A stretch of 22,523 nucleotides of DNA, taken from Vitrella brassicaformis (Eukaryota > Sar > Vitrellaceae). The stretch is taken from NCBI GenBank assembly GCA_001179505.1, contig CDMY01000670.1:11054-33576 (forward strand), in the 5' to 3' direction. Of this stretch, positions 10,201-18,686 are shown piece after piece (position 1 is the first letter of the stretch; the number at the start of each line of letters is the position of its first letter). The position numbers and the translations under genes are program-made. Under the pieces are notes generated by a model that did not search any database, was not told the DNA's origin, and was given only the letters and a program-made list of their open reading frames with translations.

Positions 10201-11647
10201 TGTGTTGGTGGTCTGCGAACTCGTCCTCAAACATGCCCATGCCGCCCAGCAGGGGCGGACCGCCAAACTCATACTGACACGACACACGCACCAAAGAAGA
10301 TGCATGACATGAAAAAGCATGACACACACACAGGCAGGCCATATGTGCGTGTGTTGTTGTGTGTCGTGTGTCGTGTGGGTGCCTGGTCGTCATTGAGGTT
10401 GATCGAGTGGCGGCCTGCACACACCCAAAAGAGCCGTGCGTGCGTGGGTGGTTTGTCTGACCACCATTCCGCCTTCTGTCTGTGTGCGAGATACCTCCGG
10501 CCGCGCCGCGAGGCGAGAGGGGTGGCTGCTCGGGCGGTTGACCAAACTGCGCAGACACACACAAATACATACAGATGACTGATGCCCCTCCCACCCCTCC
10601 ATGTGTGTTGTGTGTGTTTGGCTACGATGTCCTCATCCGGGTCTCCGATGAGTCCGCCGCCGTGCGACTGTGTGGGGTCCATTCCGCCGATGGCTGGGAG
10701 GCCGTCGCTGCCCTCATCGCCGTCGCCCAGGCCGCCTTTGGACTTCTTGGTGTTCTTCCGGGGGCGGGCCGCACTCTCACTCGTCGTCTTCAACTGATGC
10801 ATCCGTCGACACAACACAGCACAACACAACACAGAGAGGGGAGGGAGGGGGTGGGGGCATCCGCTGCCGCGTGTGTGTGTGTGTGTTGGGTGACACACCT
10901 TGTAGAGGCAGTCAAGAACGTCAGTCTCCAGATAGACACACTGACTGCAACACAGCACAGGACACACCACACGCCATCCACGCCACACATGGCACCACCT
11001 CCCCCTCCCCTCCCCTCCTCCCATGTGGTGCGCACCGGTCGAAGATGAGTACGATGCCGTTGAGCAGCACGCCAGCCGTCCGCAGTTGAAGCTCACGATC
11101 CTATGGATGAATGGACGGATCCATGAGTGGATAGCAGATACACAGACGTCGTCATCCGCCATCCATGAGTGGATGCGTGTGTGTGGTCGTCTGGCCAATG
11201 TGCAAGTGATTCCACACCAGCTGCATGAGTTGGTCGCAGTGCGTCGACAGCGAGAGGCCCTCCACACTCTTCTGCACCACACAGATGGATGGATGGATGG
11301 ATGGATGGATCCATGGCGCCATCCAGCCATTCCATCCCGGTGTGCTGTGGGTGTGTGTTTGCCTTGGTGAAACATTTCCGCTTCAGGCCGCCCGTCCTGC
11401 CCACACACAAGGGAGGGGAGGAGGGAGGGGATGCACATACGTATCCATGCCAGAGATCTGATCTGCAGGCCTCATGGCTTTGTGGTGCGGCGGGTGCGCT
11501 GCTCACCCGGCCAGCCAGATGCGTGCGAACTCGCCTGCACAACCAACAGACCGTCAGGAGCGGCAGGGACCATGCATTCCGGTGGCCATCGCCGCTGTGT
11601 GCCGCCGGCGTACCTTTCTTCTTCAAAATCTCCGCCGTGCCCAACAT
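7261..11647 (-). CDS. RAD21: Cohesin kleisin subunit, RAD21/SCC1 family
   Basis: Kleisin that bridges the SMC1/SMC3 heads of the cohesin ring. The 23 exons on the minus strand are 11647-11614, 11534-11507, 11396-11363, 11271-11218, 11100-11036, 10944-10899, 10793-10626, 10546-10495, 10414-10383, 10273-10155, 10055-9842, 9748-9449, 9372-9271, 9168-9124, 9028-8986, 8882-8751, 8673-8501, 8394-8361, 8260-8140, 8046-7979, 7868-7739, 7647-7416 and 7281-7261. They total 2247 nt, encoding 748 aa plus a stop. The N-terminal kleisin domain (1-87) shows EILKKKGEFARIWLAG and LRTAGVLLNGIVLIFD. A central motif at about 383-416 reads VFDVDKDTMLSDEVM. The C-terminal winged helix at about 696-748 reads FHEVFPPGRVSRGTAALAFY, LVLITGGDL and YNDIYL. 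The middle is Gln/Asp/Gly-rich. Four introns use GC donors. The last exon is tiny and least sure. Mitotic RAD21 versus meiotic REC8 is not settled. Confidence 0.93.
7282..7415 (-). other. GC-AG intron, RAD21 last intron
   Basis: Donor AAG|GCACGT, acceptor TGCAG, phase 0. It joins YNDIYLSK to a final six-residue exon TVDMEV and a stop. A competing weak GT donor (GTCAAAG) six bases further into the exon would give a different tail in another frame. Confidence 0.6.
7648..7738 (-). other. RAD21 intron with CA at the donor and TG at the acceptor
   Basis: In sense orientation the intron opens GTACACACACAC, passes through a CT run (plus-strand GA repeat around 7671-7685) and ends in TG repeats before CGTCAG. 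The two ends are complementary and could pair. Confidence 0.75.
7869..7978 (-). other. GC-AG intron in RAD21
   Basis: Donor CAAG|GCACGCACACAC, acceptor CCGACAG, phase 1. A Gly/Asp codon split across the junction restores the frame (LFEQQ then DDGVDGG). No GT donor nearby keeps the phase. Confidence 0.8.
8241..8255 (-). other. Candidate separase cleavage site in RAD21 (EAGRR)
   Basis: Residues 559-566 read DHEAGRRP. The core ExGR fits the (D/E)xxR separase consensus and resembles fungal Scc1/Rad21 sites. It lies in the disordered part between the kleisin ends, after a stretch of acidic residues. Inferred by motif only. Confidence 0.45.
9373..9448 (-). other. Hairpin intron built of CA and TG repeats (RAD21)
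   Basis: The 76-nt intron reads in sense GTACCCGTCT, then a CA run, a central ACGCGTGT, a TG run with few interruptions, and TGTGCAG. Its two halves are largely complementary, and much of it alternates purine and pyrimidine. Confidence 0.85.
9922..9942. repeat. CTG/CAG triplet run coding polyGln in RAD21
   Basis: Tandem CTG on the plus strand encodes a Gln run in the acidic middle of RAD21 on the minus strand. Confidence 0.85.
10274..10382 (-). other. GC-AG intron in RAD21
   Basis: Donor GACCAG|GCACCC, acceptor GTGTCAG, phase 0. It joins INLNDDQ to YEFGGPP. The exon before it is only 32 nt and no GT is available close to the required phase. Confidence 0.75.
11272..11362 (-). other. GC-AG intron in RAD21 N-terminal domain
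   Basis: Donor ACCAAG|GCAAACACAC, acceptor GGTGCAG, phase 0. It joins LKRKCFTK to KSVEGLSL within the kleisin N-terminal helices. The intron holds a GATG tetranucleotide run. Confidence 0.65.
11284..11309. repeat. GATG tetranucleotide repeat in RAD21 intron
   Basis: About six tandem GATG units end in GGATCCATGG, making a partial inverted repeat with the following ATCC words. Confidence 0.85.
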
Positions 11648-11692
11648 GATGGTGATGGCAGAAAAAGCGGGAAGATGTAAACAGGCCAGGTT

Positions 11693-11711
11693 CTGCGAGC
11701 TAAGCTCGCAG
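11693..11711. promoter_or_regulatory. Perfect 19-bp palindrome in the RAD21 / orphan-gene promoter
   Basis: CTGCGAGCT-A-AGCTCGCAG has perfect 9-bp arms around one base. It carries the AGCTCGCA octamer on both strands. It lies 45 nt upstream of the RAD21 ATG and 160 nt upstream of the ATG at 11872. The symmetry suits a dimeric DNA-binding factor serving both genes, which is an inference. Confidence 0.6.
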
Positions 11712-11871
11712 AGAAGGCGATTCAGTTGTCAGGTGTACCGCTTTCTGCTATAGACATCTGCAGCACGGCCGTTGATTCGTCACCCAGCACACGTAAGGAG
11801 GCAAACCAGGCGCACTCACATCCCGTCTGTATGCCACTCTGTGTTGTTCATGCTGAACAGAGATCTCAGTC

Positions 11872-12906
11872 ATGGCGTCCGACTCTGTTCCCTCTCTGTG
11901 GGAGCTCTCACTCAAGAAGGCCTCACACATACTCGATGACCCCACCAGGCGGCCGGCACTCGTCAGACAGATTGACAAGCAGCCGCCCACAGAGATCCCC
12001 AGAGGCGTCACCCTGCCGGCCGTCCTGCAGGAGCGCATCGAAAGGGCCATGCACCCCGAGGACCTTCATGACCACTTGGCCTTCGACATTCCTGACTTGG
12101 CGGGGGCCCTCAAGACGGCCCATGTGCTGGAGCGATGCAGCGGCCACTGGAAGCTGATCAAGCCCTTCATCCGGCTGGCCTTCATCTATCAGCTCACACC
12201 ACTCAATGCGACGCGGCCCCTCCTGCTGTCGGCTGATTCGCTGCCCATCACTTCAGCATTCGATGAGCTGCCCCTCACAATGGCCACCTACAAGACGTTC
12301 GGCCACGTGCTCAAGTACAGAGGGACCAGCCTGGCGCTGCGGCGAGCTGACAACGGAGAGTATCGCATCGGCAATAAGGTGTTCCGTGTGGTGCCGTTGG
12401 ATGAGCTGCCGGCCGACCATCCCTACCGCAGCACACATGAGGAGAGCGATCCCGTCATCTGCTATGTGGACTGGCTCTATCCATCCTTCACAGCATTCGC
12501 CACGTGGATGGTCGTGACGCGGTGGTCTGACCAAGAGGGAGTGGGACAGAAAGAGGTGCTGCGTGCTTATGTCGGTCGTGACGACACTCGCTTTCAGAGG
12601 CTGCTGACAGCCGGCGACGTCCCCGAGCAGCTGGGCATCACAGCTGACGACCGCCTTGAAGGCGGGGACCTGACTGTCGCGAATCGTTATGTGATCGTGA
12701 GCGGCTTTCGCCCCACCGATGCCGTCGCTGCCTTTGTGCTGGTGGCGTGGGGGGACATCGAGCTGTGGACGACCGAGTCGGCTGCTGCTGGCGCGTCTGC
12801 CTCCCTCGATGAGCGTTTCCCGATGTCGATGCCCCGGTGGCGCAGTGTGCTGAGGCGATTCGAGCTGGAGAGTGACGTCATCGATGTGGGAGAGGTGCTG
12901 GTGTGA
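11872..12906 (+). CDS. Intronless orphan protein, 344 aa
   Basis: I do not recognise this protein. It is one uninterrupted frame from ATG 11872 to TGA 12906, with even amino-acid composition and none of the microsatellite-derived low complexity seen in shadow frames. That is why I accept it as a gene. It begins MASDSVPSLWELSLKKASHI, an opening faintly like an F-box or SOCS-type helix, but too weak to call. The rest looks globular, with aromatic-rich strands such as WLYPSFTAFATWMVV and AAFVLVAWGDIELWT. No signal peptide, transmembrane segment or metal motif is clear. It is head-to-head with RAD21 across 224 bp containing the 19-bp palindrome. It is the only intronless gene in the window, so either a recent retrocopy or a lineage-specific single-exon family is possible. 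Confidence 0.8.
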   Translation: MASDSVPSLWELSLKKASHILDDPTRRPALVRQIDKQPPTEIPRGVTLPAVLQERIERAMHPEDLHDHLAFDIPDLAGALKTAHVLERCSGHWKLIKPFIRLAFIYQLTPLNATRPLLLSADSLPITSAFDELPLTMATYKTFGHVLKYRGTSLALRRADNGEYRIGNKVFRVVPLDELPADHPYRSTHEESDPVICYVDWLYPSFTAFATWMVVTRWSDQEGVGQKEVLRAYVGRDDTRFQRLLTAGDVPEQLGITADDRLEGGDLTVANRYVIVSGFRPTDAVAAFVLVAWGDIELWTTESAAAGASASLDERFPMSMPRWRSVLRRFELESDVIDVGEVLV

Positions 12907-13484
12907 CAGACACGTGTTGGGCAGTCGGCAGTGTGCGTGACACCGAACACCGACTGGATGTGAAGGGACCGGTCGTTATGGGTGGGTCTATCATGAGGGC
13001 GGCTTCCTAGTGGCAGTGCATTCACGTCTTCGAAGTGCTTGAATTGACACTTTGTACCCCATCAAATGAACCATGAATTAAATGTGTCGCCGTGCTTCTT
13101 GCGTGCGCCCGTCGACTGCCGTCCCGAGAGAAGACATTCACACCATCCATCCATCCAGCGGCCCGTCCATGTGTCAGTCAGTCAGTCGCATGAGTGCATG
13201 CCTTCCAGCATCGGTCCACGGTAACGTGTCCCCTGCGTCCCCCCTCCGGCAGCGGGGTGGCTAGCTGGGCTGCGATATTCAGCATGAGTGTGTGTGCGGA
13301 GGGTTTGCGAATCTGGCATATGTGTGTGTGCAGGACGGAGTGGAGGGCATAAAGGCAGACACGTGCAAAGACAGAGGCTGGGGCAGGAGGAGTGGGGCCA
13401 TCCATCCATTTCACCCATCACGTGTGTCAGTCAGTGTGTCATTCATTCATTCATTCAGTCAGTCAGTGTGTCACTCATTCATCA
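12907..13484. other. Convergent intergenic region orphan gene / EMC1, no gene seen
   Basis: This holds the 3' flanks of two converging genes. An AT-rich stretch around 13060-13082 could hold the orphan gene's 3' end. ATTC/AGTC tetranucleotide runs lie at about 13441-13470, just past the EMC1 stop. Confidence 0.6.
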
Positions 13485-15151
13485 TCATTTCCACCGGTCA
13501 TATATTCTCTTTCTGTGTGCGAGGGCCGTCGTGACGATGACGGCCGCCGTGATGGCCAGCAGCGACACGCTCAGCAGCGGGTAATTGAACGTAGAGCTCA
13601 GCACATCGAACCCCTGCGCACACACACACACACACACACATGCACACACGTACCGACAGGGCTGGATGGGATGGGCGGAATGACGTCTGTCTGTCTGTCT
13701 GTCTCTGTGTGCTCATCGTGGATTGCGTGCCTTTGCGGGCTGCACGGGGGCGAAGAAGAGGTCGAGGCCGTAAGCGAAGAGCAGAGAGGTCGACTCGAGC
13801 TCAGTGGGGTAGGTCGATATGCCGCGCAGATGACACACCTGTTGATTGGACAGATCGACACACACACACAGGCACAGACACACACAGAAGGTCCGTTGCG
13901 TAAGTGTCTGTGTGTCATTCATTGACTACTCCCTCACCTGTTGGTAGTAGGAGAGCATGTCTGTGTGTGTGATGGGCAGTGTGGGGGCGTAGGGCGGGAT
14001 GCCCTCCTCCCTCTCGGCAGCCGACAGCTTCTTCGGCTTACTGCCCGCACGAGGCGGCGCCACCACCGGCCGGCGCGCATTCAACACGTTCTTGGACGCG
14101 CCGTAGATGTGACCGCTCGACAGCCCCTGACACACACACACACACAGGCACACGCCATCCATCCATCAAAGGGACCTCTTTGCCTGCCTGTCCCGTCTTT
14201 GTCGGACTGACCAGTAGGACGATGCGTGTGGTGACGCCCCTTTGTGTGGCGGTGACGCCCATCAGCCGAATGCCGCTGGGGAAAATGAACGTCGCGTTGA
14301 AGGCCGTCGGGCTCGGCAGCGAGTGGGCCGACACGGCAGTCCGCATCTCACGCACCACGGTGTGGGGCAGCCTGTGTGTCACTGTGGGCTGCACGGCTGC
14401 TGGTGGTGTTGAGGACTCGCCTGTCGATGGGCCGGTGGCCCAGCCGTCGCCCAGCAAGATGCCCAGGGGACCTGGTCGGGTGGTGCAGAATTTATGTGAC
14501 TCCATTGCTTGTCTGCCATGGACGCAGTGAGTGCGCTGATTGATCGCTTTACCGACCGGTGTCCCGTTGTGGGTCGAAGAGCTCCACGACGTGCATTTCG
14601 AACCGCGGCACCATGCTGTGGTGCGAGTCCAGCGCGTTGAAGTAGTGAACTGCCACCCAGTTGTCACACACCTGCAAGATGTGCCACACACTCACACACA
14701 CACAAATATCCACACACACCCACACAGGCCCTTCGCGCCGCGCCCTCGGCTCACCGCCATGTGCACCGGCAGGGCGGCGCCGATGGGGAGGGTCTCGGAC
14801 AGCAGCATGGCCCCCGTGACGCCATCAATCAGGTGCAGAGTCAGCCGGAAGTCCATCGCTGCCGCCTGCGCCTGCACCCCTCCATCCATCCATCCATCCA
14901 TCCCTTTGTGTGTGGGTGACAATTCTAGTGTGGTGTGGTGTGTGCCTACGTTGTAAGTATATGCGTCCCACTGCGGTGGTGGTGCGTCTGTTGTGACGAC
15001 GGCGAGTAGGTTGGGGTTGAGGTAGCGATACAGCACCGTCACGTCGCCCTTGACCTGCACCGGCACGTGCTCGAAGTTGCGATGGAGAGAACTCGCCACG
15101 CCTGCACCATTGACGGATTGAACATCGTGTGTTGCGTGCTGTGCTGTGTTG

Positions 15152-15187
<36 letters not shown>

Positions 15188-18100
15188 TGTGTGTGCGTTG
15201 CCTGCGATGTATTTCTTGGCCGCGGCGAAGTTGGTTTGCCATCTTGGGACAACACGAAGGGAGCCGTCTGTGCGATCAACACCGAATCCTGGTTGACAGA
15301 CAGAGAGACCGAGAGACCGAGAGAAGGACGCACACACGCGGTGGTCCGCATGTAAGTCTATTCCCAATCCCCCCGCCCCACACGCGCGCACACGCACCGG
15401 TGATGATGCTCTCATTGGTCTGCACCCGATAGTACGAGAACATCTCCGGCAGCCACTCCACCAGCTGACACACGCATCACACACAAATTTGCAGGTGGGA
15501 GTGAGCCCAACGCAGCAACACCGCCCACTCACCTTTGGCGACGGTGGGTAGAGCGCGACGGTCCCATTCCTCTCCACCACCATCACAGGATCCACGTCGC
15601 CATGCAACTCCATCTCCCATCCCTCCAAGCCACCACCACCACCAGCACGATCACCGCCGCCCTTGACGCTCGCAGCCATGTGTGTGGCGTGTCCCGGCAG
15701 AGCCAGCGGCAGCACGTCGGCATCGGGGCTCACGTGGACCTGCCGCCTTGTGTGGCCGGTGAGCGTGTCGAGCCAGAGGAGGGAGGGGGAGGGCTGCAGG
15801 GGGAAAGCTGTGTGTGCGCAGATGAGCACCTCTGGCCACCGCCGCGATAAAGGCTTGAGCAGGGTGATGGGGCCGTCTTGAAGGTTGTGGCTGTTGGACA
15901 GGCTCTCTGTGAGCTGTGTGTTGGTGGTGTGGAGCCGCGCTCTGGGTCTGCATTCGGGCGGTGGGTGGTGGTGCAGGACGGCAGAGGTGATGTCCCACAC
16001 AGTCTTGTGCCACAGGATCCGCCCACTCGACGCATGCAGCCCATACACCTGCACACACACATCCACACACACAGAGAGAGGGAGAGAGAGAGAATCGGCA
16101 CACGCATTACCATCAACCAGTAGCCCGCCTTACCTTGCCGGCACACGTGGCCAATACGATCACGTCACTGTCGCCAAAGCGATGGTGGCCGATGTGCCCC
16201 TTGCGCGCCGTCAGCATCGCCTCCCTCAGCCGCTCCCGCGCCCCCATCCCAACTGACATGTCCCCACCACCACCACCACCACCACCCACACCCACACCCA
16301 CCAGCAGCGGGCTCCGCCCCTCTGTCTGCCGCCTGACGGCCATCTGGTCTTTGCCCTGCCATCGCCGCACGTCAACCAGCTCCCCCAGCGACCCCACTAT
16401 CAGCCCGACAGACGCCAGCACATAGTCGCACGTGAGCATGAGATTGGCCCACAGGCGGGAGAGGGGGGAGGGGGTGCTGGCTGTGCCGGGGGAGAGCAGC
16501 GACAGAATTAGGGAGAAGAGCGGCAGGGGCTCGGCGAGGATCTCGGCTTCTTCCTGGGCCTCCTCCATCTCTGGTGAGGCGTGTGGGGTGGTGGGTGAGC
16601 GCATGAGGTAGGAGAGGAGGGAGGGGGGCAGGTGGTAGAAGGATGACGCCTTGACCGACCCAAGGGCCTCTTCCCTGATCCACGACACGCCAGCCTGCCG
16701 AATCAGCGCCAGGGAATGGTCCGCACACGACACCGACACGCGCCTGACTCATGAAACAGACGCAGAACAGGCAGGTGTGCACACAGACTGTCTGTCTGTC
16801 TGTCTGCCTGTGGGTCGCTCACACGTCAGAGGAGCTTTCTCTCACCAGCGCGACCATCGCTGGACCGCGCTCTGTGTTGCGGAGAGACGAGTCTCTAACA
16901 GCCAGACAGACAGACAGACAGAGGTGCATTCATGTGTGTGTGTGTTCTCTCTTTATGTGTGTGGTGTGATGGGTTACGCACTCGAGTACAGGCTCGGTGC
17001 CGCCGGTGGTCAAGTCGATCTTCTCCACGTGTGTCTTCTCGTGACCAATCAACACACCGCCTAGCAACGTCCTGCGCACAGACACACACACACACACCAG
17101 AGAATGATGAGTTCACATGGCTTCCTGCTCTGTCTGTCTGTCTGTCTGTTGGGTCGGCTCACGTGGATGGCTCCCGTGTGTTGGTCGCATAGAACGGTGC
17201 CAATGCCCAGCGACCCTCCTTCGACTGACCGACCAATGACAACATGGCACCCATACACACACACACTCGTGTGTCGCCCACTCTCCATTGGTTCTCTCTC
17301 TCTCTCCCTCTCTCCCTCTCTCTCTCTCTCCCTCTCTCTCCCCGCCCACCCACTGGCTCACCCATATGTTGTTGAGCCGCCCCTCTGTGCCCTTGATGAG
17401 AGCGTAAGACCGCCGCGAGTCGGCCAAAGTCAGCACACCGTCGACAGCGCCCCTCTCGCCCAGAAACCTCACCCTTCCTCCGCCCCCGCCCACAGAATGA
17501 GAGTAGCTCGTCCCCCTTCCGTCTTCCTTCATGTCCACCGCCTTGATCGTCCCCTCGCTCTCCACCCACCCCACCAGTGTGCCCGCGACCTGCACCACAT
17601 TCTGCTCCTCACCAACAGGCGTCATGGTGACCTTGCCCAGCGTCGTTGGCTTGCCAGAGGGCTGCTGCCTGCTGTCGTCTACCGTCTTGTGAATGGACGC
17701 TACCAGGGAGGAGGACGAAATGTCGCGGCCAATGAGAGCAAACGAGATGGCGTCGCCGTCTTGGTCGTCGAGAGGGATGACGCGGGAGTAGCGGACAGAC
17801 CCGTGACTGGCACTAGTCGCCCAATCTCGCAGAATGCGGCCGGAAGTGGCGTGGCGCAGCTGAGCGCCCCTCTCAGTGGCCAGCAGCACGGCCTCGCCCC
17901 CACCGCCGTCACTCGGCACGATGGCCACGTCCACCAAGGCTGCAGGCCGCTCACCATCGCTCTGCTGACTGTCCTGGGTGATGGTCTCCTGCCACAAGAG
18001 ATCGCCGTTGTGCACATGCCAGCACCGAACAGAGGTCGACGACCTCCCACCACCATCTTCATGGCCGTCGTTGACACTCAGCGAGACCAGGATGGCCTTG

Positions 18101-18447
18101 CCGATGGCGAGCCGCGATACCCTCTCACCTTCATCTTTGCCCTCCCGTCGCCACTCGAGTGCGCCGGTTTTGGTCTGCAGTGCGGCCACGATCCCCTGCG
18201 CTGTGCCGACATAGAGGCGCCGCGAGTGGGTCGGCAGGGGCGATGTGACGAGATGGGTGACGCGGCCGACCGTCTGGATGAGCCAATCGCGCTCGCCGGC
18301 CTCGTCTTCGTAGAGCGCATGGGTGACCCGGGGGAGGGAGAGGAGAAAGAGGATAGACCACAGGGCGGCGAGGCGGGTGAACAGGGTGAGTGTGGGATGA
18401 CTCATCGGCATCTGCATGAAGCTGCTGCCGCTGGTGGAAGGATCCAT
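13485..18447 (-). CDS. EMC1: ER membrane protein complex subunit 1
   Basis: Largest subunit of the EMC membrane-protein insertase; a type I ER protein with a lumenal beta-propeller. Exons (minus): 18447-17362, 17224-17163, 17071-16982, 16743-16134, 16048-15533, 15464-15398, 15288-15202, 15101-14950, 14871-14755, 14671-14557, 14471-14212, 14126-13938, 13838-13731, 13613-13485. They total 3588 nt, encoding 1195 aa. A signal peptide at about 15-44 precedes LYEDEAGERDW. Family blocks are CADHSLALIRQ with SWIREEAL, VLYRYLNPNLLAVVT, HLIDGVTGAMLL, FIFPSGIRLMGVTATQRGVT and ESTSLLFAYGLDLFF. One C-terminal membrane helix at about 1165-1185 is followed by the basic tail RKRIYDRWK. The start at 18447 is the first ATG after an in-frame TAA near 18526. 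It is longer than human EMC1 (about 990 aa) because of Gly/Pro-rich inserts. The exon 11 acceptor at 14471 could instead be about 50 nt further on. Two introns use GC donors. Confidence 0.95.
13614..13730 (-). other. GC-AG intron, EMC1 last intron
   Basis: Donor GCAAAG|GCACGC, acceptor TGTGCGCAG, phase 0. It joins PVQPAK to GFDVLSS exactly where EMC1 homology continues. The donor matches the RAD21 donor AAG|GCACGC at 7978. Confidence 0.85.
13619..13641. repeat. CA microsatellite at EMC1 acceptor
   Basis: In sense this is a TG run directly before the GCGCAG acceptor of the last EMC1 intron. Confidence 0.85.
14881..14903. repeat. CATC tetranucleotide repeat in EMC1 intron
   Basis: Tandem CATC units in the intron 14872-14949, close to its acceptor. 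Confidence 0.85.
15102..15201 (-). other. GC-AG intron in EMC1 with CA and GA microsatellites
   Basis: Donor ATCGCAG|GCAACGCACAC, acceptor GGTGCAG, phase 1. It joins AAAKKYIAG to VASSLHRNFEH. A long CA run starts within ten bases of the donor and is followed by a GA run (plus-strand GT about 15170-15195 and CT about 15151-15170). Confidence 0.8.
16744..16981 (-). other. Large structured EMC1 intron with perfect inverted repeats
   Basis: The donor is GTGCGT and the acceptor GAGTCAG, 238 nt in all and longer than most introns here. CTGT repeats at 16788-16806 and ACAG repeats at 16903-16921 are perfect 19-nt inverted copies. Between them sit two more hairpins: CCAGCG/CGCTGG (16845-16850 with 16858-16863) and AGAGAC-GA-GTCTCT (16883-16896). 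Confidence 0.75.
17292..17341. repeat. CT-rich microsatellite in EMC1 first intron
   Basis: Imperfect CT/CCCT run in the intron 17225-17361. In sense it is a GA-rich block shortly after the donor. Confidence 0.8.
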
Positions 18448-18686
18448 AGATCTGGCGGTCAGATCCACATGCCTGCCGTCACCTTCGCCTCGTGTAGCCT
18501 CCTTGGTTGGTTGGTTAGAGAGTCCTTAAAGCTTCGGTGCTAAGCTCGCAGAAGGGGTGAAGGGTTTGCTCTCGGATTCAGGGTTTGGTGACGCTTGGGC
18601 TATTGAGCCGCCCCTTTCTTCACATTCGTGACATTAGGAGGCCAACAGCGACGCTCGTGTGTCGGCATGTCGTCTCAGAGGCTAAG
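18448..18686. promoter_or_regulatory. Divergent promoter region EMC1 / CCCH-SFI1
   Basis: This 239-bp gap between start codons carries AGCTCGCA at 18543-18550 and GATTCAG at 18575-18581, the same pair of words as in the RAD21/orphan promoter. The right limit depends on which CCCH-SFI1 ATG is used (18687, 18774 or 18792). Confidence 0.5.
18543..18550 (+). promoter_or_regulatory. AGCTCGCA promoter element, EMC1 / CCCH-SFI1
   Basis: The context GCTAAGCTCGCAGAAG shares 11 bases (TAAGCTCGCAG) with the right half of the 11693-11711 palindrome. It is 95 nt before the EMC1 ATG. Confidence 0.5.

Noticed and set aside
11439-11483. Possible extra RAD21 exon ending HGY before GTATGTG
   Set aside because: Including it breaks the reading frame of the next exon that carries LKRKCFTK; skipping it keeps phase and kleisin homology.
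18468-18468. Upstream start for EMC1 seven codons before 18447
   Set aside because: The codon there is GTG, not ATG, and an in-frame stop lies further upstream with no ATG between.
17104-18543. Long plus-strand open frame of 479 codons
   Set aside because: It lies antisense to the large first EMC1 exon, whose minus-strand product has a signal peptide and family motifs. The plus frame has biased composition and runs through an intron microsatellite.
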